From Carnimonas nigrificans ATCC BAA-78 (lineage in GTDB: Bacteria > Pseudomonadota > Gammaproteobacteria > Pseudomonadales > Halomonadaceae), in contig NZ_JAGO01000012.1 in NCBI RefSeq assembly GCF_000526695.1, positions 186,001 through 250,000 on the forward strand: a DNA stretch of 64,000 nucleotides. Reading direction: 5' to 3'. The position numbers and the translations under genes were made by a program. This document shows positions 29,376 to 38,309 of this stretch, one piece after another. Positions within the stretch are counted from its first letter, which is position 1; every line of letters starts with the position of its first letter. The notes beneath the pieces are model-generated. The model made no database searches, was not told the DNA's origin, and saw only the letters and a list, made by a program, of their open reading frames with translations.

Positions 29376-29406
29376 ATGAAGGCGCGTATCAGCTACGCGC
29401 CTTCAT
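29376..29406 (-). terminator. Probable terminator of proS
   Basis: A perfect 13-bp inverted repeat (ATGAAGGCGCGTA 29376-29388 / TACGCGCCTTCAT 29394-29406) with a 5-base loop lies just after proS. There is no good T-run on either strand, so termination is inferred from position. Confidence 0.5.
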
Positions 29407-29420
29407 CATTCACGCTATCA

Positions 29421-31130
29421 TCAAGCGTCAAGATGTGCCTTAAGGAAGGTGACGACGTCGGCTTCCTTGATCATTGTTACATCGCTGTCGCGGCGGCCCT
29501 TGTACTCCAGCTCACTGTTATCAAGGCCGCGATCACCAACCACAATGCGGTGCGGAATACCCATCAGCTCCAGATCAGCAAACTTGTTGCCGGGGCGCAG
29601 GTCGCGGTCATCCAGCAGTACATCAATGCCGGCCTCGATCAGCGTGGTGTAGAGCGCTTCAGAAGCCTGGCGAACACGCTCCGATTTATGAGCATTCATG
29701 GGCACTACCGCTACCTGATAGGGAGCCAGCTCAGCGCCCCAGGTGATGCCGCGCTCGTCGTGACACTGCTCGATGGCCGCCGCCACCACGCGAGTAACGC
29801 CAATACCGTAGCAGCCCATCAGCAGTGGTTCAGCCTTGCCATTTTCGCCCAGTACAGTGGCGTTCATGGCGCGCGAGTATTTATCGCCAAGCTGGAAAAT
29901 ATGCCCCACTTCAATGCCGCGAGCGATCTTCAGCTCGCCCTTGCCATCGGGAGAGCGGTCGCCTTCCACGATATTGCGCAGGTCAGCAACGCGCGGCAGC
30001 GGCAGATCACGCTCCCAGTTGATACCGAAGTAATGCTTGCCTTCCTGATTGGCGCCCGCTGCAAAATCGCTCATGAGCGACACCTCGCGGTCGGCGATTA
30101 CAGGCATCTCAAGACCTACCGGGCCGAGGGAGCCGAAACCTGCACCTACGGCTGCTTTCACTTCCTCTTCCGACGCAAAGACAAGGGGGCTGGCCACTTC
30201 TGGCTGATGCTCCGCCTTGATTTCATTGAGCTGATGATCGCCGCGCACCAGCAGGGCGACCAGACCACCTTCACTGCCTTTCACCAGCAGGGTCTTGATG
30301 GTCTTTTTGATCTCAAGATGATGATTGGCGGTCAGTGCCTCGATGGTTTTAGCGTCAGGCGTATCGACCAGACGCAGCTCTTCAGTGGCGGCAGGGCGTT
30401 CGCTCTCTTCGAACCACGCCTCGGCTTTCTCAAGATTGGCGGCGTAATCCGATTCGCTGGAGTAGACCACGGCATCTTCGCCCGAGCTGGCGAGTACCTG
30501 GAATTCGTGGGAACCCTCGCCACCAATGGAACCGTTATCCGCCTGAACGGCACGGAAGTCGAGGCCCAGACGCGTGAAGATACGGGTATAAGCCTGATAC
30601 ATCTGCTGATAGGTATCTTTCAGCGATTGTTCGCCCAGGTGGAACGAGTAGGCATCCTTCATGATGAACTCGCGCGAGCGCATGACGCCAAACCGGGGGC
30701 GAAACTCGTCACGAAACTTAGTTTGAACCTGATAGAAGGAAGCGGGTAACTGCTTGTACGAATTAAGCTCCCGACGCATCAGGTCGGTGATGACCTCTTC
30801 GTGGGTCGGGCCCATGCAGAAGTCACGGTCATGACGATCCTTGAAGCGCAGCAGCAGGGTGCCGTACTCCTGCCAGCGCCCGGATTCCTGCCATAGCTCT
30901 CCGGGCTGGACTACCGGCATCAGCAGCTCCTGTGTACCAATGCGATCCATCTCTTCGCGCACTACCTGTTCGACCTTGCGCAGTGTGCGTAGCCCCAGCG
31001 GTAGCCAGGTATAAAGCCCTGACGCCAGGCGGCGGATCATGCCGGCGCGAAGCATCAGCTGGTGGCTGACAACTTCTGCGTCAGCGGGTACTTCCTTTAG
31101 GGTTGAGATGAGAATCTGGCTGGCGCGCAT
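29421..31130 (-). CDS. proS: Prolyl-tRNA synthetase
   Basis: This 569-residue class II synthetase is of the bacterial type, with the INS editing domain (about 220-405) inserted between motifs 2 and 3. [19 protein letters not shown] is the standard N-terminus, so I start at the ATG 31130, not at the upstream Met. Motif 2 includes [20 protein letters not shown]. Motif 3 includes [13 protein letters not shown]. The anticodon-binding domain is C-terminal. It is monocistronic by position and divergent from the fliA-like gene. Confidence 0.95.
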   Translation of the reverse strand: MRASQILISTLKEVPADAEVVSHQLMLRAGMIRRLASGLYTWLPLGLRTLRKVEQVVREEMDRIGTQELLMPVVQPGELWQESGRWQEYGTLLLRFKDRHDRDFCMGPTHEEVITDLMRRELNSYKQLPASFYQVQTKFRDEFRPRFGVMRSREFIMKDAYSFHLGEQSLKDTYQQMYQAYTRIFTRLGLDFRAVQADNGSIGGEGSHEFQVLASSGEDAVVYSSESDYAANLEKAEAWFEESERPAATEELRLVDTPDAKTIEALTANHHLEIKKTIKTLLVKGSEGGLVALLVRGDHQLNEIKAEHQPEVASPLVFASEEEVKAAVGAGFGSLGPVGLEMPVIADREVSLMSDFAAGANQEGKHYFGINWERDLPLPRVADLRNIVEGDRSPDGKGELKIARGIEVGHIFQLGDKYSRAMNATVLGENGKAEPLLMGCYGIGVTRVVAAAIEQCHDERGITWGAELAPYQVAVVPMNAHKSERVRQASEALYTTLIEAGIDVLLDDRDLRPGNKFADLELMGIPHRIVVGDRGLDNSELEYKGRRDSDVTMIKEADVVTFLKAHLDA

Positions 31131-31579
31131 CGAGCTGAAGCATCCTTCGCTGGCCCGCTGCAACATAAGCTACAGCGAGCGTGGGTTAGTCGTGGTCGGC
31201 TATTGTACGGCGAAGCAGGAATGTTCGGCAAAGAGATCGACGCATCAATCGCACGAGCGGCATTCACTTAAGCAGAACCCCGCAAGGGTGAAATGAGCAT
31301 GAATGGTGATTGGGGGTATCTATCTGCAATTAAAACTGATTTAAAAATCATGAGGGAAAACGCTGATTTTTCTGCCATTTCTCCCCTGAATACAAGGAGG
31401 GTGCCCTTCGTCATTCACCTCGACTATGGCCTGACCCCGCACGATTCATGGGCGCGCCACAATGCGACGAATCTTTAAGGGCGTGAAGCGCCATATAAAG
31501 GCCGTTACAAATCGCTTGGGCCTGCTTTTGTCATGCCAACAATAGTTTCTCAATTCATTCAGACGGAGGAACCGCTGGT
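31131..31579. other. proS / fliA-like divergent intergenic region
   Basis: These 449 bases hold no convincing gene. Short frames lack ribosome sites and family likeness. Both promoters should be here, but I see no clear sigma-70, sigma-28 or sigma-54 pattern. GGAGGA at 31565-31570 is the ribosome site of the gene downstream. Confidence 0.5.
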
Positions 31580-32395
31580 ATGGCAGGCAAGGCAGAAAAG
31601 ATGAGCGTGGGAAAGGGGAATACAGGAAAGGTGAATGATCGGCAGGTTGCGGCACTGCGCGCACGCTTGCAGCAAAATATCAAGGCAGCAGCCCGACGAC
31701 TTCAGGTGCAGGCACGGCTACCGTCCAGTGTGGAGCTTAATGATTTGGTTCAGGCGGGCATGGTGGGCCTGCTGGAAGCAGAAACACGTTTTGACGAAGG
31801 GCTGGGAGCCTCATTCGAGACCTTTGCCGGTCGTCGTGTTCAAGGGGCCATGCTTGATGAATTGCGTGGCCGTGACTGGCTGCCGCGCAGTATTCGACGG
31901 CAGGCCCGTGTTATTGCCCATATCAATGGAGAACTCGAACAGCGTTATGGTCGCAGCGTGCGTGATCGTGATATTGCGGAAGTGATGGAAGTTCCGCTCA
32001 CTCGCTACCATCAGCATATTAATGACATCAACAGTGGCTACCTTAAGGAGTATGACGAAGGTGACCCCATGGATGCCGACCTCGACAGGGGCGACGACCG
32101 GGTTGAAGAGCAGTTGCTGTCACAGGAGCGGCGCACACTTTTATATCGGGGAATCGAGGCGCTGGCAGACGAGCGCGAACGGGAAGCGCTAATTCTTTAC
32201 CATTTGAAAGGCTTGAGCCTTAAGCTCATTGGTGAGCGCCTTGGCGTGAGTGAATCACGAGTATGCCAGCTGCATCGGCGCGCCATGAAACATTTGAAAC
32301 GCTGGTTTCTGGCGCACTACCCCGAACTGGCTACTTTGCCATCAAGCGCTAAAGCTATCGAGAAGAAGGTCGATCATGCTGCCTCCGGTCTCTGA
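31580..32395 (+). CDS. fliA: FliA-like RNA polymerase sigma-28 factor
   Basis: This 271-residue sigma factor follows the FliA layout. Region 2 reads LNDLVQAGMVGLLEAETRFD and continues FAGRRVQGAMLDELRGRDW and LPRSIRRQAR. Region 3 is RYGRSVRDRDIAEVMEV. Region 4 has an intact helix-turn-helix (LSLKLIGERLGVSESRVCQL). FliA drives late flagellar and chemotaxis genes, but no flagellar gene lies in this window. The protein is about 30 residues longer than E. coli FliA, at both ends. GGAGGA lies 9 bases before the ATG. The last 54 bases overlap the 3' end of the convergent repressor gene. It may control a non-flagellar regulon. Confidence 0.82.
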   Translation: MAGKAEKMSVGKGNTGKVNDRQVAALRARLQQNIKAAARRLQVQARLPSSVELNDLVQAGMVGLLEAETRFDEGLGASFETFAGRRVQGAMLDELRGRDWLPRSIRRQARVIAHINGELEQRYGRSVRDRDIAEVMEVPLTRYHQHINDINSGYLKEYDEGDPMDADLDRGDDRVEEQLLSQERRTLLYRGIEALADEREREALILYHLKGLSLKLIGERLGVSESRVCQLHRRAMKHLKRWFLAHYPELATLPSSAKAIEKKVDHAASGL

Positions 32396-32953
32396 GATAG
32401 AGTACGGTTCATGGGAAAGCAGCCAGTCTCTCAAAAGCCCATTCAGGAAATGGTAAAAGGTATTGGCAGCCTGCTGAGGGCAAACCCCTTCCCGTAGCTG
32501 CCCTAGCTTCTGGGCGCGGGAAAACTGCGTGGTGAAAATGCGATTGGCTTCTTCGGTGTATTCATGCTCGCGACACTCATCGGAAAGCTGATCGAAAAAT
32601 TCGCAGCGGAAAATAATAATGGTGTAAACCCGCTGCATATGCGGGGTTTCACAGCGCAACAGCGCCTCCTTCAACGTTCTTTTCAGACTGTCGAGGGGGC
32701 GCGACTCTTGGCAGCTTCCCGACAGTTCGTCCAGCATTTGCTGTAACGGCAGACGCACGCGCTGAATAAGTGCTTCGAGCAACGATACCTTGTTGGCAAA
32801 ATGCCAATAGACGGCACCTCGAGTAACGCCGGCACGGCGTGCAATCTGATCGAGAGAGGTACCTGAAACGCCGTTCTCGAAGAACACTTGCTCTGCTGCA
32901 TCCAGCAAATGTTGTCGGGTGGCTTCGGCTTCGGCTTTGGTTTTTCTGGCCAT
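32342..32953 (-). CDS. acrR: TetR-family repressor of the RND pump (AcrR/TtgR-like)
   Basis: This 203-residue repressor has a TetR DNA-binding domain (about 10-56): LDAAEQVFFENGVSGTSLDQ, then IARRAGVTRGAVYWHFANK. The C-terminal ligand-binding domain matches AcrR/TtgR in order (PLDSLKRTLKEALL, HMQRVYTIIIFRCEF). I start at MARKTKAEAE (32953), the usual AcrR N-terminus. It is divergent from acrA with a palindromic operator between them, so it most likely represses acrAB and itself until a drug binds. Its 3' end overlaps the fliA-like gene by 54 bases. Confidence 0.9.
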   Translation of the reverse strand: MARKTKAEAEATRQHLLDAAEQVFFENGVSGTSLDQIARRAGVTRGAVYWHFANKVSLLEALIQRVRLPLQQMLDELSGSCQESRPLDSLKRTLKEALLRCETPHMQRVYTIIIFRCEFFDQLSDECREHEYTEEANRIFTTQFSRAQKLGQLREGVCPQQAANTFYHFLNGLLRDWLLSHEPYSISETGGSMIDLLLDSFSA

Positions 32954-33025
32954 GTTGGGTCTGCGCTGTTGGTCGAGTCGGATGAGGGGATAGATGGCGA
33001 GGCATAGTATAGCTGACATTTGCTG

Positions 33026-33053
33026 TTTACATACATACATGTCTGCATCTAAA
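33026..33053. promoter_or_regulatory. Probable AcrR operator
   Basis: A 28-base imperfect palindrome, with 22 of 28 positions symmetric, has outer arms TTTA/TAAA and centre ACATGT. The left half contains TACATACAT, as in the E. coli acrAB operator. It lies between the divergent acrR and acrA. Confidence 0.65.
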
Positions 33054-33168
33054 ATTTACCCCAGAATGCTCCACCATGGGCATCTAATTAATGCTACCTT
33101 GGTGGAATAATGCTCCTTTATGGAGCTGTCTTTCCCATTCCGTGCATCACATAAAGAGCGAAGGGTTC

Positions 33169-34356
33169 ATGCCTTACATTACCAAGTCCAGAAGTGCGTT
33201 CTGGGGCCTGGCAGGCGCGGTTGCGCTTGCTCTGTCCGGCTGTGGTCAAAGCAACGATCAGCAGCAAAGTCAGCAGGAGGCGCCTGCCAAGCAGGCACAG
33301 GTCTATAGGGTTGCTGCGCGCAATATCCAGTTGGACAAAAGTTTCCCTGCCTCGGTACGCAGTGATAACGCAGCAGACGTTACTGCCCGTGTAGAAGGGG
33401 TGCTGGAGGGTCAAACCTATAAACCCGGCACCATGGTCAAAAAGGGTGATCCTCTCTTCCGGATTGAGCCTGATACCTATGCTGCCAAAGTGGCACAGGC
33501 CAGGGCTGCCCTTGTCAGCGCCCAGTCCGAAGCCCAGAACGCGGCGCGTGATAATCGCCGCTATCAGGAGCTGTTCCGCCGTGGTGCGATCAGCGCCGCT
33601 CAGCGTGATACCTATTCCAACTCTGCCAACACCTCACAGGCAGCCGTTGAGCAGGCTCGCGCTGCGCTGCACGATGCTCAAATCAACCTGAACTACTCCA
33701 CGGTGCGTGCCACCGCTTCCGGTCAGGTTGGCCTGAATGAAGTGAATGTCGGGCAGTTGGTCAGCTCGGGCACCAAACTGACAACGGTAACGCCGATCAA
33801 TCCGCTGGAAGTGCGCTTCCAGATTCCTGAAGATGACGCGATGCAGATTCGTCGTCAGCAGAGCATGAGCGGCGCGCCTGAAATCCTGACCAAGCTGGGT
33901 GTAGGCAGCAATGGCGAGCTGAATGGTCACCTCGACTATATTGGCGCCAGCGTCAACTCTGACACCAACACCGTGCAGGCGCGCGCTTCCTTTGATAACC
34001 CTGAAGGTGTCTACCTGCCCGGACAGTACGCACAGGTCCGGTTGCAGAAGCTGATGCGCTTTAATGTGTATGCGGTGCCTGAAGTTGCCATTACCCAGGG
34101 GCTGAATGGCCCGCAGCTGTTCGTTCTGGATGGCGATAACAAGGTGGCTGTACGCAATGTAGAGCTGGGCGACATCGCCGGAGACGAGCAGATTATTGCC
34201 GATGGCCTCAAACGTGATGACCGTGTTGTGGTGAGCGATCCCGGTGGTATTAATGTGGGAGATACCATTGATCCTCAACCGTATCAGCCTGGCGATAACA
34301 GCAATAGCCAGCGTTCATCCAGCGATGACAGCAGCCAATCTTCTGACGGCGAATAA
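33169..34356 (+). CDS. acrA: RND efflux periplasmic adaptor (AcrA-like)
   Basis: This 395-residue membrane fusion lipoprotein links the inner-membrane pump to an outer-membrane channel. The signal ends with a lipobox LSGC (Cys25). The order is barrel-sandwich half ADVTARVEGVLEGQTYKPG, a helical hairpin (about 100-170) with FRRGAISAAQRDTYSNS, then beta-barrel and membrane-proximal domains. The C-terminus is Ser/Asp/Gln-rich. The ATG at 33169 follows GAAGGG; an upstream GCT-rich extension was not used. acrB starts 10 bases after its stop. The outer-membrane partner is not in the window. Confidence 0.92.
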   Translation: MPYITKSRSAFWGLAGAVALALSGCGQSNDQQQSQQEAPAKQAQVYRVAARNIQLDKSFPASVRSDNAADVTARVEGVLEGQTYKPGTMVKKGDPLFRIEPDTYAAKVAQARAALVSAQSEAQNAARDNRRYQELFRRGAISAAQRDTYSNSANTSQAAVEQARAALHDAQINLNYSTVRATASGQVGLNEVNVGQLVSSGTKLTTVTPINPLEVRFQIPEDDAMQIRRQQSMSGAPEILTKLGVGSNGELNGHLDYIGASVNSDTNTVQARASFDNPEGVYLPGQYAQVRLQKLMRFNVYAVPEVAITQGLNGPQLFVLDGDNKVAVRNVELGDIAGDEQIIADGLKRDDRVVVSDPGGINVGDTIDPQPYQPGDNSNSQRSSSDDSSQSSDGE

Positions 34357-34366
34357 TGGGTAACGG

Positions 34367-37300
34367 ATGAATATTTCCAACTTTTTTGTCAACAGGCCGA
34401 TATTTGCGACGGTTCTGTCGATTATCATCGCGTTGGTGGGGCTGATATCAATGCGGGCACTGCCGATTGCGCAGTACCCCGATGTAGTGCCGCCTGAAAT
34501 TACGGTCAGCGCTACCTACCCCGGTGCGAATGCCGAAACCGTCTCCAACACCGTTGCCAGTCAGCTCGCCGAGAGCATCAACGGTACTGAAGACATGATC
34601 TACATGTACGCCAACAGCTCCGATGATGGTCTGATGTCGATGCATGTGGCGTTCAACATCGGTTCTGATCCCAATATTGATCAGGTGAACGTCAACAACC
34701 GCGTACAGCAGGCGCTCTCCAAGCTTCCTCAGGAAGTGCAGGATCAGGGTGTTACGGTAGAGTTGCGTTCCAGCTCGATTCTGATGCTGCCGGTACTGGT
34801 GTCTGATCAATACGACCAAAACTACCTGCGTAACTATGCCAGCCTTCACCTGACCGATGAGCTTAAGCAGGTCGATGGTGTCGGTGATGCCGAGGTGCTG
34901 GGTGGCAGTGATATGGCGATGCGTATCTGGATCAAGCCGGATAAGCTGTCGCAGTACGATATTACGCCGCTTGAAGTCAATCAGGCGATCCAGGCGCAAA
35001 ACGCTGCGGTTCCGGCAGGGAACCTGAGCGGTGAGCCGATGGAAAAATCGCGTGCCTTTACCTACACCATCTCGACCCAGGGCCGCCTGAGCAGCGCTGA
35101 GGAATTCAAGAATATTATCTTGAGGACCAACCCGGATGGTTCTACCTTGCGGCTCAAGGATGTTGCCAGGGTAGAGCTTGGCATGTCGTCCTATACGATC
35201 AATGCCTCGCTGAATGGTCGTGCCATGGCGCCGATTATGGTCCAGCAGCAGCCAGGTGCGAATGCGCTTGATACTGCGACCAAGGCCAAGGCTGCGCTTG
35301 ATCGAATGAGGGCAACGCTGCCGGCCGGTGTTGATATCGAAGTGCCATATGACACTACGCTGTTCATTGACGCTTCGGTGGAATCGGTGGTGCATACCTT
35401 TATCGAAGCGCTGATTCTGGTAGCCATCATCGTCTTCGTGTTCCTGCAAAACTGGCGCACGACAGCGATTGCCATGTCGGTGGTGCCTATCTCGGTGGTC
35501 GGTACGTTCGCCGGTATGTACCTGCTCGATTTTTCGATCAACCTACTGTCGCTGTTCGGCATGATACTAGCGATCGGTATCGTGGTGGATGATGCGATCC
35601 TGGTGGTCGAGAACGTCGAGCGTCTGGTCGAAGATGATGAGGATATCTCCGTCTTTGATGCCACCCTTGAGGCGATGCGTGAGGTCGGCGGCCCTGTTAT
35701 TGCGACCGCTTTCATCATGGCCTCGGTGTTTGTGCCGGTTGGCTTCCTCGGCGGTCTTACCGGTGAGATCTATCGCCAGTTTGCGATTACCATTGCAATT
35801 TCGGTGGCTATTTCTGCCTTTATTGCTCTGACGTTTACTCCGGCATTGACCACTATTCTGCTTAAGCGCAGGAAGAAGGTAGAGAACAACCCGATTGCCA
35901 AGCTATTGAGCGTGCCTTTCAAGATATTCGATGCGATCTTTGACAAGATCACAGCCGTCTATCTCGCTTTTGTACGCTTCTTTGCGCGCATGTGGGCACT
36001 CTCTCTGGTGGTGCTGGTGCTGATTTCTGGTGCTGCGGTACTGATCTACCAGAATTCGGGCAGTGGTCTGATTCCGACTACCGACCAGGGCCTTTATATA
36101 ATGGCCGTGAACGCGCCCGATGGTGCATCGGTTGCTCGTACCACGGAGTACATGGATAAGCTGCAGAAGAAGATCCAGCAGCAGGATGGCGTCAAGTTTG
36201 TCACCTCGGTGTCTGGCTATGACTTCCTGAACTCTGCGGCCAATACCGCACGCGGACTTTTCTTCGTCACCATGGTGCCGTGGTCCGATCGTTCCGTCTC
36301 GGTCGATCAGTCGATTGCAGAGAGTACGAAGCTGGCCAACAGCATACCGGGCGGTACCGCTATGGCGTTCAACATGCCGCCAATCATTGGTCTCTCGACC
36401 ACTGGTGGTCTGGAAGGCTATCTGGTATCGCGTAACGGTGCAGACAGTGACCAGATGGCTGAAGCTGCCGCTAAGCTGATGAAGGCCGCTCAGTCTCGTC
36501 CTGAACTTGCCCAGACGTTCTCGACCTACACCAACGCTGTACCTGCGTACCATGCAGAGATTGATTACGACAAGGCGACTGCCTACGGCGTAACCATCAG
36601 TGATCTTAACAATACGTTGTCGACCACGTTCGGTAGTGGATTTGTTAACTACTTCACTTACCATCAGCGAAACTTTGGTGTGTACATCCAGAACGAGAGT
36701 GAGTATCGCGCTACACCTGAGGATCTGAATCGTACCTATGTGCGTAGCTCATCTTCAGGCAGCCGTATCCCACTGTCGTCGTTTGTCACGCTCAAGCGTA
36801 CCAACCAGGCGCCATTGGTAACGCGCTTCAACGTTTACCCCGCAGCCAAGTTCCAGGCGGCACCTGCGCCAGGCTACAGCTCGGGTGAAGCGATGCAGGC
36901 GCTACAGGAAGTAACCCACGATACCCTGGGCAATGACTGGGATATGTCGTGGAGTGGTACCAGCTACCAGGAGCAGGCAGCCGGTGGTGCGGCAGGTATC
37001 GCCATTGTCTTTGGCTTGCTGATGGTATTCCTGATACTGGCGGCGCAGTACGAAAGCTGGACAACGCCCTTGGCGGTGGTAACCGCGGTGCCGTTTGGCT
37101 TCTTCGGGGCGATCCTGGCCATCTGGCTACGTGGCCTGGACGTCGATGTTTACGTCAATGTTGGCTTCCTGGTGGTAGTGGGGCTGGCGGCGAAGAACGC
37201 GATTCTGATCGTCGAATTTGCCACCATGTTGCGCAAGGATCAGGGAATGAGCATCTACGAAGCAGCGGTCGAGGCGGCGCATCTGCGTTTCCGTCCGATT

Positions 37301-37555
37301 ATCATGACCTCGCTGGCCTTTATCCTAGGCGTACTGCCGTTGGCATTCGCTAGCGGTGCCAGTGACACCAACAGCCATGATATTGGTACAACCGTAGCGG
37401 GCGGCATGGTGGCGGTAGCGATTCTTGCCAGTATCTTCGTACCTGCCTATTACGTTGTGATCGCCGGTGCTCAGCAGTGGGTGAGCAACAAGCTGGGGAA
37501 AGGCAAGAAAGAACAGCCTGAAACTCGGCAGCAAGGTGATAATAGCCAGCATTAG
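34367..37555 (+). CDS. acrB: RND multidrug efflux pump (AcrB-like)
   Basis: This 1062-residue inner-membrane proton/drug antiporter is of the HAE1 family. It opens MNISNFFVNRPIFATVLSII, the usual first membrane helix. The proton-relay aspartates are in VVDDAILVVENVERL, and the hydrophobic-core G-rich motif GFLGGLTGEIYRQFA follows. Two large periplasmic loops, each containing porter and docking parts, separate the twelve expected helices. The C-terminal half has FLVVVGLAAKNAILIVEFA. It forms an operon with acrA and is probably repressed by the divergent acrR. The order and length match AcrB/MexB/TtgB. Confidence 0.95.
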   Translation: MNISNFFVNRPIFATVLSIIIALVGLISMRALPIAQYPDVVPPEITVSATYPGANAETVSNTVASQLAESINGTEDMIYMYANSSDDGLMSMHVAFNIGSDPNIDQVNVNNRVQQALSKLPQEVQDQGVTVELRSSSILMLPVLVSDQYDQNYLRNYASLHLTDELKQVDGVGDAEVLGGSDMAMRIWIKPDKLSQYDITPLEVNQAIQAQNAAVPAGNLSGEPMEKSRAFTYTISTQGRLSSAEEFKNIILRTNPDGSTLRLKDVARVELGMSSYTINASLNGRAMAPIMVQQQPGANALDTATKAKAALDRMRATLPAGVDIEVPYDTTLFIDASVESVVHTFIEALILVAIIVFVFLQNWRTTAIAMSVVPISVVGTFAGMYLLDFSINLLSLFGMILAIGIVVDDAILVVENVERLVEDDEDISVFDATLEAMREVGGPVIATAFIMASVFVPVGFLGGLTGEIYRQFAITIAISVAISAFIALTFTPALTTILLKRRKKVENNPIAKLLSVPFKIFDAIFDKITAVYLAFVRFFARMWALSLVVLVLISGAAVLIYQNSGSGLIPTTDQGLYIMAVNAPDGASVARTTEYMDKLQKKIQQQDGVKFVTSVSGYDFLNSAANTARGLFFVTMVPWSDRSVSVDQSIAESTKLANSIPGGTAMAFNMPPIIGLSTTGGLEGYLVSRNGADSDQMAEAAAKLMKAAQSRPELAQTFSTYTNAVPAYHAEIDYDKATAYGVTISDLNNTLSTTFGSGFVNYFTYHQRNFGVYIQNESEYRATPEDLNRTYVRSSSSGSRIPLSSFVTLKRTNQAPLVTRFNVYPAAKFQAAPAPGYSSGEAMQALQEVTHDTLGNDWDMSWSGTSYQEQAAGGAAGIAIVFGLLMVFLILAAQYESWTTPLAVVTAVPFGFFGAILAIWLRGLDVDVYVNVGFLVVVGLAAKNAILIVEFATMLRKDQGMSIYEAAVEAAHLRFRPIIMTSLAFILGVLPLAFASGASDTNSHDIGTTVAGGMVAVAILASIFVPAYYVVIAGAQQWVSNKLGKGKKEQPETRQQGDNSQH

Positions 37556-37586
37556 CAGTAAGCTGGCTGGGTATTACCCTGCAAGT

Positions 37587-37624
37587 AACGAGAGAGACCC
37601 GCCAACTGGCGGGTCTCTCTCGTT
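37587..37624 (+). terminator. Terminator of acrAB
   Basis: A perfect 17-bp stem (37587-37603 with 37608-37624) with an AACT loop lies 32 bases after acrB. The nearest T-run (TGTTTTTTAT) is about 10 bases further on. Confidence 0.75.
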
Positions 37625-38309
37625 GTGTGGGCCTGTTTTTTATAAGAACGTTGTTATGCCCGCGATAGCTGTGGCGGCCTCCAGAAGCGTGTCAGGGAGC
37701 TGACGAGTGATACGGCATCTTGCTCGTGCGGCGGTGCTTCTGGCTCTGCTCCAGTGCGATTATCGAAGTGAGCAGGCAGGGAGAGGCCAAGCAGTATCGA
37801 AGCCGCCTGGTGGCGTTGTGTCACCCTTGTGGGGCTGCTGAATACGCTGAAAAACGCAGCTTATATTGAACGAGGGTACTGCTTCACTATCATGGTGAAG
37901 CGGCTCCAGGGTGCGATAGTACGTGCGCATTGCCGCGAGTGGGGCTATTCTTTTAAGGGTAGGTGCTCGATATGCGGCGCGATTATGTTGATGCAATACA
38001 GTGACATGGATAGGTAGGGTGGCTGTGCTGTGAAACAACACTGATTTTTAGTGTAATCGTGACAAGAATGATTGAAAACGCTGTTCGAGTATTGCATTAT
38101 GCACTCGCTTGGGCCTATTTTTAGTCCGCCAGAAGGAATTGGAAACGCTGCTGTAATGGGCGTTCTGTAGGCCGGGACGGCGTGGATAAGCCTTGTATTT
38201 TGCATTGTGGCGAATTCAGGCTGGTCGGGTCGCCTAATAATTTGGAATCGCTGTAGTGCTGCTCCTTGAGGGCAGTTAACGAAAGCGTTGTATCAAGAAG
38301 GAGTCTTGC
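37625..38309. other. acrB / OmpA-like lipoprotein intergenic region
   Basis: This long gap has no gene I can support. Frames such as 37829-38017 (+) and 37760-38041 (-) begin at weak codons, lack ribosome sites and have no recognisable content. The promoter of the lipoprotein gene is expected near 38150-38270, but I see no clear boxes. AAGGAG at about 38298-38303 is its ribosome site. Confidence 0.5.

Noticed and set aside
29376-30749. Open frame of 457 codons on the plus strand opposite proS
   Set aside because: It overlaps the synthetase gene completely, and its composition is that of a complementary-strand artefact.
31430-31460. Sigma-54-like TGGC-N8-GC upstream of the fliA-like gene
   Set aside because: The spacing between GG and GC is one base short of the required pattern.
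37829-38017. Small frame of 62 codons in the acrB-OmpA gap
   Set aside because: GTG start without ribosome site, no conserved feature, and an overlapping frame on the other strand.
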